From Clostridium gasigenes (GTDB lineage Bacteria > Bacillota > Clostridia > Clostridiales > Clostridiaceae), in the NCBI RefSeq assembly GCF_900104115.1, contig NZ_FNJM01000001.1, forward strand, positions 124,001 through 188,000: a stretch of 64,000 nt of DNA, given 5' to 3'. Below, one piece after another: positions 34,510 through 43,400 of the stretch. The position numbers and the translations under genes were made by a program. How positions within the stretch are numbered: position 1 is the stretch's first letter; every line of letters begins with the position of its first letter. Below the pieces are notes generated by a model, which saw only the letters and a list, made by a program, of their open reading frames with translations, did no database searches and was not told the DNA's origin.

Positions 34510-35772
34510 ATGTTAGAGATAATACAAAAATTTGTAGTTAATTCTATTGAGTTGACTGTTCTTATGATATTATGGTCAAAGTTTTCTTTAAAATATGAAA
34601 ATAATTGGTTTAAAAATTTATTTATAATTTTAATAGACTCAAGCATAATTATTGTAACAACTAACACAAATTCATACTTAAATATAATTATTAGCTATTT
34701 AAGTGTAATATTTTTAGTTAAATTTATTTATAGGAGATTGTTTATCAGAACCATATTGGAATTTATTGTAGTTTTCTTTATAAATATAGTGTTACAATCA
34801 ATTATTATGGCTTTTGTAAATTTAATTGGATTTACATATTCCGATAATTTCATATGGAATAGTTCTCTTCTTTTATTTGAATTATCTTTTATTATTGTTA
34901 TATTAAAATACACTTTTAGTAAAAAAGTAAGGATTCTTTTTGAGTTAGAGTCTAAGATATTATATTATTTTGTAATTAATTTAGGTTTATATATATTGTT
35001 TTCAAAGTTTATATGGGAATATAATAAAAACATAATATTGAATAATTTGATAGCATATATTTTAATTATATTAATGCTGTTATCATTAAATATATTTTTA
35101 TATTATTATATATTTAAAATAAGTGAAGATAAAAAGGTTGCAGAATTGCAAAATAAGTACAATCCTATATTAATTGATATAGTAGAAGAGACAAGACGGA
35201 AACAGCATGATTTTAAAAATTATGTAAATACCATAAATGCAATAGTAGAAATAGCAAGTGAAAAAGAACTTAAGCATGAATTAAAGAAGTATATTACATC
35301 CTCAAAATATTTAAATAAGAGTATAGAAGACATAATGTATATCGATAATATTGTGATTAAAGCTATAATATACAATAAATTATGTGAAGCTGATAGATTA
35401 AATATAAAATTATTAGTTAATGTTAAAAATGATTCGTTAGAAAATAGTTTGAAAGATTATGAAATTTCTGATATACTAAATAATCTTTTGGATAATGCTT
35501 TTGAAGCGGTTATAGATAGAACAAATGATAAGGTGGTTATATTAAATATAGGTATAGAAGGACGTAATAATATTATAGAGGTTAAAAATAGTGGAATAAC
35601 AATAAATTTAGATAATATAAAAACCATATTTGAAAGAGGATTTTCTACTAAAAAAGGGAAAAATAGAGGCTATGGACTTTACAATATAAAAAAAATAGCT
35701 GAAAAGAACGGCGGTAATGTTCAGCTATTTTTTGAGGATAATTATACTGTTTTTAAAATGTTATTTAAGTAA
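34510..35772 (+). CDS. GHKL-type sensor histidine kinase (AgrC-like)
   Basis: The 420-residue protein has six predicted spans in its first 205 residues, then a cytoplasmic kinase region. The H-box is RKQHDFKNYVNTI near residue 235, of the HDxxN form typical of AgrC/ComD kinases. The N-box is ILNNLLDNAFEAV near 325, and GFSTKKGKNRGYGLYNIKKI near 375 closes the ATP lid. The receptor should detect the cyclic peptide made from AgrD by AgrB, both encoded on the opposite strand downstream. Its last 12 bases overlap the agrD gene in antisense orientation. Confidence 0.88.
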   Translation: MLEIIQKFVVNSIELTVLMILWSKFSLKYENNWFKNLFIILIDSSIIIVTTNTNSYLNIIISYLSVIFLVKFIYRRLFIRTILEFIVVFFINIVLQSIIMAFVNLIGFTYSDNFIWNSSLLLFELSFIIVILKYTFSKKVRILFELESKILYYFVINLGLYILFSKFIWEYNKNIILNNLIAYILIILMLLSLNIFLYYYIFKISEDKKVAELQNKYNPILIDIVEETRRKQHDFKNYVNTINAIVEIASEKELKHELKKYITSSKYLNKSIEDIMYIDNIVIKAIIYNKLCEADRLNIKLLVNVKNDSLENSLKDYEISDILNNLLDNAFEAVIDRTNDKVVILNIGIEGRNNIIEVKNSGITINLDNIKTIFERGFSTKKGKNRGYGLYNIKKIAEKNGGNVQLFFEDNYTVFKMLFK

Positions 35773-35898
35773 ACTTTTAGGTGGTGTAGGTTCTCCAAGA
35801 AAAGCAAGGCAAGATGAATAACTTATGATTCCAGCAACAGCTATTAAGCTTGTACCTAGTATATTTATTATTGATTTTGATTTAATCTTATTTTTCAT
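35761..35898 (-). CDS. agrD: AgrD-type cyclic lactone autoinducer prepeptide
   Basis: This 45-residue frame starts at ATG 35898 after AGAAAGGAGACTAATT. It shows the full AgrD layout: basic N terminus (MKNKIKSKS), amphipathic/hydrophobic leader, core with a single cysteine SYSSCLAFLG, and the acidic, proline-containing tail EPTPPKSLLK. Family knowledge predicts that AgrB cuts after the core and closes a thiolactone between Cys and the C-terminal residue, most likely a CLAFL five-residue ring with a short N-terminal tail. The exact tail is not determinable. It overlaps agrB by 11 bases and the kinase gene, on the other strand, by 12. Confidence 0.9.
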   Translation of the reverse strand: MKNKIKSKSIINILGTSLIAVAGIISYSSCLAFLGEPTPPKSLLK

Positions 35899-36466
35899 AA
35901 TTAGTCTCCTTTCTAGTTAGTAAGAATTGACTTACCTCTAATATAATTGTTAGAAATCCACAGTTTAAATAAGTTGATGAATCTATATAGAGTAATAGAA
36001 TACTAAGCCAAAATATAGTTGCGAAGATGGAGATTAATTTCATAATCCATCTTCTTTTTTTATTTTTAATTGGCCTTTTTTTGTTGAAAAATGGTGCATA
36101 AATTGCAACTATAAGTATACTCAATGCTGAGATTGTATAATAAAACATAATATTAAATACAGGTAGCATTGGACCTATTAATGACGTTATTAAAAATAGT
36201 ATTGTTGAATATAACAAACATTTTAGTGTAGTGTTGCAATGATATCCACCAACAAAGGTTCTAAGTGTGAATAAAATAATCATTGAAAATAAAAGATAAT
36301 TTGTTTTTCCCAGTATTAAAAATAAACTAATTAGAACTGTTGTTTTGAATGTTTCACCTATAACTGCCTGTAATGCATAGTTTATTTTTTCTAAGTCGTC
36401 ATCGGTTTTAATATTGCTATTTTCTTTTATATATAGTGTCATTTTACTAGATAAGATACATATCAT
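35888..36466 (-). CDS. agrB: AgrB-family peptide-processing membrane protease
   Basis: The start is ATG 36466 behind AAAGGTGATTAAA; an in-frame GTG at 36475 lies within that ribosome site. The 192-residue protein has about five spans. LRTFVGGYHCNTTLKCLL near residue 75 contains the AgrB catalytic His (GGxH) and Cys seven residues later. AgrB cleaves AgrD at its C-terminal side and forms the thiolactone at the inner membrane face. The next gene on the same strand is agrD. The pair is transcribed toward the kinase and regulator genes rather than with them, unlike the usual agrBDCA order. Confidence 0.92.
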   Translation of the reverse strand: MICILSSKMTLYIKENSNIKTDDDLEKINYALQAVIGETFKTTVLISLFLILGKTNYLLFSMIILFTLRTFVGGYHCNTTLKCLLYSTILFLITSLIGPMLPVFNIMFYYTISALSILIVAIYAPFFNKKRPIKNKKRRWIMKLISIFATIFWLSILLLYIDSSTYLNCGFLTIILEVSQFLLTRKETNYEK

Positions 36467-36705
36467 TTTAATCACCTTTGGTAGTAATGGAAAAGTGTGG
36501 ATTTACGCTTTTGAGTACTACCTCCTTATAAGAATAACATTTATAAAAATAGCATAAAAGATAAAATATGTAAACAAGTATGTCGTGAAAAGCAAAAAAA
36601 CAGTCATAAACGGAATATTATATCACATATATGATTTAAAGAGATTTTATTAGATGGTAACTGGGTTTTTACACATATCTCGGTGTCCTTGGACTAGTTA
36701 CTAAA

Positions 36706-36744
36706 AAGTGCGTACTTGTTCATAAATTTCACTTGTTATATATT
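36706..36744 (+). promoter_or_regulatory. Promoter and small palindrome upstream of the old yellow enzyme gene
   Basis: TTGTTC (36716-36721) and TATATT (36739-36744), spaced 17, form a plausible promoter. AAGTGCGTACTT (36706-36717) is a palindrome with 4-base centre that overlaps the -35 box. The remaining 36476-36705 stretch carries the agrB promoter region on the other strand, without a clear box. Confidence 0.45.
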
Positions 36745-36801
36745 ATGAGTACAGCAAATAAATAAAAATTTTAAATAGATAAAACTAGAGGAGATGTTCT
36801 T

Positions 36802-37895
36802 GTGAAAACACTTTGGGATAAAACAAATATAGGAAATATGGAATTGAAAAATAGATTTTTTAGAGGAGCTTTGTGGGAAGACTTAGCAGATGAAAAAGGT
36901 CATATGACACCAGAATTATCTTATATATATGAAGAATTAGCAAAAGGTGGAGTGGGTACAATAATAACTGGATATTCATTTGTAACTAGAGATGAACAAC
37001 CAAACCCTGGTATGATGATTCATTTATAGACGAATATAAAGAATTTACAGATAAAATCCATTCACTTGGAGCTAATATAATAATGCAAATAGTTTATGGT
37101 GGATTCATGACAACTTTTAATGTAGGGGAAAGAACTATATGGGGACCCTCAACTATGCAAAATGAAGTTACAGGAACATGGGCAAAAGAAATAACTAAAG
37201 ATGAAATAAAATATTTAGTTAATGCATATGCACAAGCAGCGCTTAGAATTAAGAAATCAGGGTTTAATGGAGTAGAAATACATGGAGGGCATGGATATTT
37301 ATTAAGCCAATTTTTATCTCCATACTACAATAAAAGACGGGATGAATATGGTGGAAACATAGGAAATCGAGGGAGAATTATATTTGAAATATATGAAGCT
37401 ATTAGAGAAAAGGTAGGTAAAAGTTTTCCTATACTTATAAAATTAAACTCTGCTGACTATGTAAAAGAAGGTGGGTTAACTCAAGAGGATAGTTTATATG
37501 TTGCTAAAAAACTAGCAGATTTAGGTATTAGTGCAATAGAAGTAACAGGTGGAAATGAATCAATAAAAGAAGTTGCAGATAATAACTTAGGTGCAGCAAG
37601 AACTAAGGTTGTTATATCAAGAGATAGGGAGTCATATTTTAAAGATTACGCCAGTAAATTATCGAGTATGGTAGATATCCCTATAATATTAATACGTGGA
37701 AATAGACATTTAGATGTTATGGAGGATATATTAAAGAACACAAAAATACAATACTTTACTTTATCAAGACCGCTAACTGCAGAACCAGATTTAATTAATA
37801 AGTGGTGCAGTGGAGATAGAAAAAAGGTTAAGTGCGTATCATGCAATAAGTGTTATTCTACTCCGGGGAAGAGATGTATATTTAGTTTTTCCTAA
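36802..37895 (+). pseudogene. NADH:flavin oxidoreductase (old yellow enzyme), one-base frameshift
   Basis: The two halves together make a full-length OYE family TIM barrel of about 364 residues. The first frame runs from ATG 36802 (MKTLWDKTNIGNMELKNRFF) to about 37013. The second continues without loss from GAT 37014 (DDSFIDEYKEFTDKIHSLG), in a frame shifted by a one-base deletion in GGTAT|GATGAT. Family features are present: IHGGHGYLLSQFLSPYYNKR near residue 155 and NRGRI. The C terminus KVKCVSCNKCYSTPGKRC is cysteine-rich. The gene is either a recent pseudogene or contains an assembly error. Confidence 0.85.
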
Positions 37896-37986
37896 AACAA
37901 CAAAAACCTTATATTTTTTAATATTATATAAAAATGTTGAAAAATGTAGAATATTAATGTAAAATACGAATAAAGATTAAGAAAAA

Positions 37987-38053
37987 CTCGTATAAAGTTG
38001 GTGATATGGACCAGAAGTTTCTACCTGCTAACCGTAAATAAGCAGACTACGAG
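37987..38053 (+). promoter_or_regulatory. Guanine-type purine riboswitch aptamer
   Basis: P1 is CTCGTA (37987-37992) with TACGAG (38048-38053). Between them are the hallmark blocks TTGGTGATATGGACCAGAAG, TTTCTACC, CCGTAAAT and GCAGACTAC of the purine riboswitch. The Watson-Crick position in GACTAC is C, which pairs with guanine (adenine riboswitches have U). It stands ahead of an NCS2 purine permease. Confidence 0.93.
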
Positions 38054-38121
38054 GTATTGCATAATAAGGTAATATTCGTATATTTAAACTTATAGGTATA
38101 TTTCTATTATTTAAAAGGCAG

Positions 38122-38152
38122 CACCTCAATATTAAATTTGAGGTGTTTTTTT
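38122..38152 (+). terminator. Riboswitch-controlled terminator
   Basis: CACCTCAA (38122-38129) pairs with TTGAGGTG (38138-38145), followed by seven T. It sits 70 bases after the guanine aptamer and 35 bases before the permease start, consistent with guanine switching expression off. Confidence 0.88.
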
Positions 38153-38186
38153 ATGTTTATTATTTAAAATATGGAGGGAAACAATT

Positions 38187-39527
38187 ATGAATACAGAGAA
38201 AAAATCAGATGGAATTAAATTAATATATGGAGTTAATGATAATCCATCCTTATCTAAAAAAATATTATTTGGAATCCAACATATATTTGCAGCTTTTGGG
38301 GGGATAATTGTTGTACCATTAGTTATTTCAAGTGCTTTGGGATTTGATGCTAAAACAACTACAGCATTAATAAGTGCATCAATTTTAGCAGCAGGTATTG
38401 CTACAATAATACAAGCAAAAGGCATTGGGCCTGCAGGTTCAAAAGTAGCTTGTATTATGGGAACGGATTTTACATTTGTATCACCATCTATAGCGGTTGG
38501 CTCAGCACTGGGGTTACCTGGGATTATTGGAGCAACAATTCTAGGCGCTATTTTTGAAGTAGTTCTTAGTTATTTTATAAAACCATTAATGAAGTTATTT
38601 CCACCAATAGTTACAGGGACAGTTGTATGCTTAATAGGATTAACATTATTGCCAGTATCTATAGATTGGGCTGCAGGTGGAGTTGGATCTGCAGATTATG
38701 GTAGTTTAAAGAATATATCAATTGCAATGCTTGTACTTATGGGTACATTATTATTAAATTGTTATGGAAAAGGTATGTTAAGTAGCGCATCTATATTAAT
38801 AGGAATGGTAGTTGGATACGTAGTTTGTATTCCTTTAGGACTAGTAGATTTTACAGCTATAAAAGAAGCAAACTGGATATCTATTCCTAAAATATTTGAA
38901 TATGGAGTAACTTTTGATTTAAAAGCACTTATAGCATTTATACCAGCTTATTTTGTTACAGCTATAGAAACAGTAGGATGTTTAAAAGCAGTTGGAGAGG
39001 TTTCGGAAGTTGAAATGGATGAGAAACGTATTGGAGCTGGGGTTTTAGCAGATGGTGTTGGAAGTATGATTGGAGGCTTGGTTGGTGCATTCCCAAATAC
39101 AACATTTAGCCAAAACGTTGGGCTAATTCCTTTAACAAAGATAGCAAGTCGCTACGTGGCAGTAATGGCAGGGATTATATTAATAGCTTTAGGATTTTTA
39201 CCTAAGCTTGCGGCTTTAGTTAGCAGTATGCCACAGCCAGTACTAGGTGGAGTTGGAATAGTCATGTTTGGGACTGTTGCAGCTGCAGGAATTAAAACAT
39301 TAAGCAAAGTAACATTAAATGAACGTAATTTATTAATAATAGCTACATCTGTTGGTTTAGGTCTTGGAGTTACATTTAGACCAGAGGTTATTTCACAATT
39401 ACCAGAAGGATTAAAGATGATTTTTGCATCAGGAATATCAACAGGGACAATTGTAGCATTAATATTAAATTTAGTACTAAAAGAAGATAAAGAAGAAATT
39501 ATAGAAGAAAGTTGTGAGTCTATATAA
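38187..39527 (+). CDS. NCS2 purine permease (xanthine/guanine-uric acid type)
   Basis: This 446-residue transporter has about 14 spans. LFGIQHIFAAFGGIIVVPLVI at residues 30-50 is the NCS2 first-span signature, and PNTTFSQNVGLIPLTKIASR near 290 matches the NAT/NCS2 family motif region. Upstream control by a guanine riboswitch points to a purine base such as xanthine, guanine or hypoxanthine rather than uracil. It is predicted to be a proton-coupled importer. It starts after ATGGAGGGAAAC, is transcribed alone and is followed by a strong terminator. The exact base cannot be set from sequence. Confidence 0.9.
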   Translation: MNTEKKSDGIKLIYGVNDNPSLSKKILFGIQHIFAAFGGIIVVPLVISSALGFDAKTTTALISASILAAGIATIIQAKGIGPAGSKVACIMGTDFTFVSPSIAVGSALGLPGIIGATILGAIFEVVLSYFIKPLMKLFPPIVTGTVVCLIGLTLLPVSIDWAAGGVGSADYGSLKNISIAMLVLMGTLLLNCYGKGMLSSASILIGMVVGYVVCIPLGLVDFTAIKEANWISIPKIFEYGVTFDLKALIAFIPAYFVTAIETVGCLKAVGEVSEVEMDEKRIGAGVLADGVGSMIGGLVGAFPNTTFSQNVGLIPLTKIASRYVAVMAGIILIALGFLPKLAALVSSMPQPVLGGVGIVMFGTVAAAGIKTLSKVTLNERNLLIIATSVGLGLGVTFRPEVISQLPEGLKMIFASGISTGTIVALILNLVLKEDKEEIIEESCESI

Positions 39528-39560
39528 ACAGAATCAATGGAAAATATAATAAATAGAAAA

Positions 39561-39606
39561 TAGGACAGTAAATATTTTAATAGATGTTTACTGTCCTATA
39601 TTTTTA
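39561..39606 (+). terminator. Terminator of the purine permease gene
   Basis: TAGGACAGTAAA (39561-39572) pairs with TTTACTGTCCTA (39587-39598), followed by TATATTTTT. Confidence 0.85.
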
Positions 39607-39629
39607 AAAAAGTATCTTAATTATATATA

Positions 39630-39751
39630 TTGAAAAGTCTAATAGGGTATATTGAAAATTAGAAGGTGTGTGTTGAAAAATGTAATAGGCTATGTTGAAA
39701 ATTAAAAGTGTGTATGTTAAAAACGCTAATAGAGTGTGTTGAAAAGTTTAA
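39630..39751 (+). repeat. Six phased direct repeats of 21-22 bp (iteron-like)
   Basis: TTGAAAA or TTAAAAA begins at 39630, 39652, 39673, 39695, 39717 and 39739, a spacing of 22, 21, 22, 22 and 22 bases. Copies 1, 3 and 5 continue with TAATAG, while copies 2, 4 and 6 continue with AAG-type sequence, so the array is also readable as three 43-44 bp units. It lies about 200 bases ahead of a phage-type replication gene. The rest of 39752-39957 is AT-rich without a gene. Confidence 0.8.
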
Positions 39752-39957
39752 GGATAATAATACAACTTAATAATATAATTAATAATTTAATATATATAAA
39801 TATATATAGTCCTGCAGACAGAATAAATCCACTTAAAAAGATAAATTTGTAAAAAAGATAAAATAATTTAAAAATAATTTTCAAAAAGTTAAACTACTGC
39901 ATATTTTATAGTGAGAGATAAAATAATACATAAAAATAAATTGCAGGAGTGGTTTTA

Positions 39958-40905
39958 ATGAAAAAAGAATTTAAAGGAATATGGATTCCAAGTGAATTAT
40001 GGTTAAATAAGGATTTAGGTGTTATGGAAAAAATATTTTTAGTTGAAATAACATCACTAGATAGAGAAAAAGGTTGTTATGCAAGTAATGGATATTTTAG
40101 TGAGTTCTTTAGTTTAAGCAAAACTAGATGTTCAGCTATAATTAGAACTTTAAGAGATAAGGGGTATATCACCATAAAACTTATGTATGAAGAAGGAAAA
40201 AAGTTTGTAAAAAGTAGAATTATAAAGGTTATTAAAAATATAAAGTCAACTAAGGAAGAAGTTATGGGCAGTGAAGATCCAGAGGAAGAAAATATAGAAA
40301 TTGTAAATCATGAATTAGAAAAAGAAAATCAATATAATAAAGATGATTACTTTGAGGATAACTATGAAAAACTTCAGAAAGTTGAGTTGAGTAAAGGTGA
40401 TGAAAATTTGCCTAAGGATAGCGTAGAAAAAATAGAATATGATGAAAAGAATGATTATAAAAATCCTATATATAGTGAAGTAATTGAATATTTAAATGAT
40501 AAATGTGAAAAAAATTATAAATATAATACAGAAACAACTCGAAAGTTAATAAAAGATAGATTAACTGAAGGCTTTTGCATAGAAGATTTTCTTAAGGTAA
40601 TTAATAAAAAAAATGAAGAATGGTCAAATTCACCTATGGAAAAATATTTAAGACCAGGAACACTGTTTGGAGAAAAATTCGAAAGATACTTAACAGAGGC
40701 TGAAATGAATTTAAAACCAAGTTCATTTAATAATAATTTCTATTTAAATGGGGGACAAGCTTATGATAATGGATATAATAACTTTGAAAATAATAGAAGC
40801 TATAATAAAAAAACAGACTTTGGAGAAAAAGAAAGAGTAATATGCGGTGACTATACACCTCTTACAGAGGACGAAATAAAATGGGCAGAGGAAAACTTGT
40901 TTTAG
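39958..40905 (+). CDS. Phage/plasmid-type replication initiator with conserved phage C-terminal domain
   Basis: The start is ATG 39958 behind GCAGGAGTGG. The 315-residue protein has an N-terminal winged helix (IPSELWLNKDLGVMEKIFLV and SLSKTRCSAIIRTLRDKGYI), an acidic linker (about 100-170) and a C-terminal domain YSEVIEYLNDKCEKNYKYNT leading to EEWSNSPMEKYLRPGTLFGEKF. This is the Phg_2220_C type found in phage replication proteins. The very C terminus is Asn/Tyr-rich. Such proteins bind an origin and recruit helicase. No other phage gene lies nearby. The six phased repeats upstream could be its binding sites, making this a possible relic replicon. Confidence 0.75.
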   Translation: MKKEFKGIWIPSELWLNKDLGVMEKIFLVEITSLDREKGCYASNGYFSEFFSLSKTRCSAIIRTLRDKGYITIKLMYEEGKKFVKSRIIKVIKNIKSTKEEVMGSEDPEEENIEIVNHELEKENQYNKDDYFEDNYEKLQKVELSKGDENLPKDSVEKIEYDEKNDYKNPIYSEVIEYLNDKCEKNYKYNTETTRKLIKDRLTEGFCIEDFLKVINKKNEEWSNSPMEKYLRPGTLFGEKFERYLTEAEMNLKPSSFNNNFYLNGGQAYDNGYNNFENNRSYNKKTDFGEKERVICGDYTPLTEDEIKWAEENLF

Positions 40906-41079
40906 TAATATAAGCATAGCTAGATTGTGTTTTTTAATATATAACTGAAATGAAAATATTGAGAGTCTCAAATAGCATGAAGAATGACTAAAGCAACTTT
41001 GTGATTATTTGAATATACATGTTTTGGATAAAATAACTAAAGGTGGTATAATTAAAAATATAAAGGTGGGATTAAATAT

Positions 41080-41692
41080 ATGAAAAGAAGTAAGACTATA
41101 ATTTTAATAGTTACCATATTGGTCGGAATAATAGCAGGTGTATTTGTATATTACTTAGAAACTAAAGGTTTAGTAACTTTAAAGTTCAGGGGAATAGAGT
41201 TTATTGACTGGATCTTCATAATTACCAGTATAGCAATGACAATTATAGGTATAATTGACTATATATTAATTAAGAGATATAAAAATAAATTTGGAAAGTT
41301 AAAATACATCCTTATAAGAGAAAATAGAAAAAAAACAAGTTTATGGATTAAGATTTTTAATAGCTATATTTATATTTGAACTTATTATTATACTTTTTTC
41401 TGATGAATTTAAATTTATGTATATTGCACTATTATTTGTAATTGGAAGTCAAATAATTATGTTTAGTATTCATAATAATGAAAAGGAAGGAATTAATGAA
41501 AATTGCATATATTCTTGGGGCGACGCAATCAAATGGGACAAAGTAAAATCATATAATATTAATGAAAATATATTGTGTTTAGAGCTTGAAAAGAAGATGT
41601 TTGGAAAAATTGAAACATATAAAATGCCATTTAAGTTAGATATGGAAAATAAGGATGATATAGTTAAATTGATAGATATGAAGATTAACTAG
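41080..41692 (+). pseudogene. Small membrane protein gene broken by a frameshift in an A-run
   Basis: The first frame (41080-41379) gives three spans starting MKRSKTIILIVTILVGIIAG. At an eight-A run near 41328-41335 the coding sequence passes to the next frame, giving GLRFLIAIFIFELIIILF before MYIALLFVIGSQII and a soluble end (KVKSYNINENILCLELEKK). The joined protein would be about 204 residues and is a four- to five-span membrane protein with a C-terminal soluble domain of DUF5673-like appearance. The frameshift in a homopolymer may be real or a sequencing error. Function unknown. Confidence 0.6.
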
Positions 41693-41952
41693 GAATTGAT
41701 GAAGACTATATTTAATAAATATAGTGTAAGACAATAAATATATTAATGTATGTTTATTATTTTGGATCAAAAGATAAATGGTTATTAAAAATACCAGATA
41801 GAAATAATTTATTATAGTTGTTAAAAAATAGAAAATTAATGGGTGACCCTTATACTTTTTCAAATAAGGCATAATGTAACGGATATAGTATTTCTTAAAC
41901 TATGAATTATAACAATTACCCAAAATGAAGAAATAAGAAATGGAATGGACAC

Positions 41953-42016
41953 TAAATCTATTACAGAAATATTAGAGGTAAATATTGAGTTAGTAGATGA
42001 AGTTATTAATGAATAA
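41953..42016 (+). pseudogene. 3' fragment of an Rpn-family nuclease gene
   Basis: The last codons read GMDTKSITEILEVNIELVDEV and INE, nearly identical to the C terminus of the Rpn-like gene at 58009-58545 (GMDTKSITEILEISVELVEE). Only this tail remains. It shows that the same mobile nuclease family once occupied both ends of the accessory zone. The sequence around it (41693-41952) has no readable frame. Confidence 0.7.
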
Positions 42017-42038
42017 TATTAATTAAGTTATTTTGGAT

Positions 42039-42185
42039 ATGGGTATTTTTGTTGATGAACATAACACATCTCCAGACATAATAGCAGGTGGTGATTTTTG
42101 GCTTTATGTGGATTGGTTAAGATTAGGATTCACTTCCGTTATATGTGTTTTATCCGGCATAAGTCTATTTAGTGATAATAAGTAA
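42039..42185 (+). CDS. Possible 48-residue small membrane protein or gene fragment
   Basis: The frame starts at ATG 42039 (MGIFVDEHNTSPDIIAGGDF) and has one hydrophobic stretch near residues 33-45. There is no ribosome site, so it may be the C-terminal piece of a larger lost gene. No family is recognised. Confidence 0.3.
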   Translation: MGIFVDEHNTSPDIIAGGDFWLYVDWLRLGFTSVICVLSGISLFSDNK

Positions 42186-42243
42186 TAGACGAACAACTCA
42201 CATTGTGTAACAAATATTATCTATATAATAGGAGGTATGTATA

Positions 42244-42792
42244 TTGGAATCAATTAGCTATAGGGAATTAAAAAAATCCGAAATAAGAATAACATTATTT
42301 GCGAATTTTAATCGTTATCAAGACGTGAAAAAATGTTGGCGTAATGAAAATGGCGAATGGATATTAAAAGATATTGCTTTTACTGAACAGTGGGGTTCAG
42401 ATGAATATAAATGCCTGATTAAATGTCTGAAAAACACTATAAAAACAGGTGGCGTAGTAGTTGGTGCGTTTAATAACAATGAACTTGTAGGATTTGCATC
42501 TGTCGAAAGTCAGTTTTTTGGTTCGCAAAAGGAATATTTACAACTTTCAAGCATTCATATATCTTATGAAAACCGTAGCAAGGGGATAGGGAAAAAAATA
42601 TTTTCTCTTGTATGCAAAAAGGCAGAATATATGGGTGCTCAAAGCCTATATATATCTGCTCATTCATCTCAAGAGTCACAGGCTTTTTATAAAGCGATGA
42701 ACTGTATTGAAGCTGTAGAATATAATACTAAATTAGTTGATGAAGAGCCATGCGACTGTCAGCTGGAGTATAGATTATTAAAAATTATCTAA
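42244..42792 (+). CDS. GNAT-family acetyltransferase
   Basis: The start is TTG 42244, behind AGGAGG; the ATG at 42237 is out of frame and soon stops. The 182-residue protein has the GNAT acetyl-CoA site in SYENRSKGIGKKIFSLVC near residue 115 (R/Q-x-x-G-x-G/A), and ends the fold with SQESQAFYKAMNCIEAVE. GVVVGAFNNNELVGFASVES near 75 is the central strand pair. The acceptor substrate is unknown. It is the first of several unrelated GNAT genes in this zone. DCQLEYRLLKII at the C terminus fits a small-molecule or antibiotic acetyltransferase subgroup only loosely. Confidence 0.82.
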   Translation: MESISYRELKKSEIRITLFANFNRYQDVKKCWRNENGEWILKDIAFTEQWGSDEYKCLIKCLKNTIKTGGVVVGAFNNNELVGFASVESQFFGSQKEYLQLSSIHISYENRSKGIGKKIFSLVCKKAEYMGAQSLYISAHSSQESQAFYKAMNCIEAVEYNTKLVDEEPCDCQLEYRLLKII

Positions 42793-43137
42793 TGAACTTA
42801 ATTCTTGTTAATGGCGGAATATGAAGTAATGAAAAGTGGAGCATATGAAATATAATGAAAGTAAACCAAGTTTGGCTAGCAGAATGAATTACCTTGTAAG
42901 AAGTGGGAAACGCCTATATTAGCAGCTAAGGATAACATATTGCTAAGGATAAGTTATTATCTAAATATGGGAAGATTGAATCTAAAGCAGAAGCTCAAAT
43001 AGTAATAACAGAAAAAGCTTTAATGATATAGTAAGTGTTCATGGGTAATAGGTAGGGGTTTTTACTATAGTATTTAAATAACAGTTTGTAGAAATCGTGA
43101 AATAGATAATAAAATATATTATTGGAGGTACATTTAT
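42793..43137 (+). other. Stretch with short coding remnants
   Basis: A 25-codon frame from ATG 42845 (MKYNESKPSLASRMNYLVRS) and, later, a fragment KLLSKYGKIESKAEAQIVIT followed by EKALMI and a stop near 43030 look like pieces of decayed genes. No start, family or regulatory signal can be supported. Confidence 0.3.
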
Positions 43138-43326
43138 ATGTATGAATAGAAATTTATAAGATTAGAATTAAGGGGATTAATTGAGTCAAAGCCAAAGCAA
43201 GACTATCATGCTATAGTGGAAGAACATGCAAAAGAAGGCTGGAGATTGGTACAAGTATTAGCACCACCGACAGGGGCTTACGGTACTGCTACTCATTTTG
43301 AATTAATATTTGAGAAACAAATTTAA
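43138..43326 (+). pseudogene. DUF4177 protein with a nonsense codon at position 4
   Basis: ATG 43138 has a good GGAGG site. The frame reads MYE, then TAG at 43147-43149, then KFIRLELRGLIESKPKQDYH and EEHAKEGWRLVQVLAPP, ending FELIFEK. This is the full DUF4177 family pattern (an N-terminal YEYKFV strand and EGWRLV helix end). The TAG probably replaced TAT (Tyr). The rest of the gene is intact, so the loss is recent or reading could start later. DUF4177 function is unknown. Confidence 0.75.
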
Positions 43327-43400
43327 TACAAAATCTTATTATATTATGAATGATTAAAAATAAATAACAGATTGAATATATTGATTGGAGGGATAAACAT

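Noticed and set aside
39630..39751. Direct repeats considered as a CRISPR array
   Set aside because: Units of 21-22 bp have no separate unique spacers, match only partly, and no cas gene is near.
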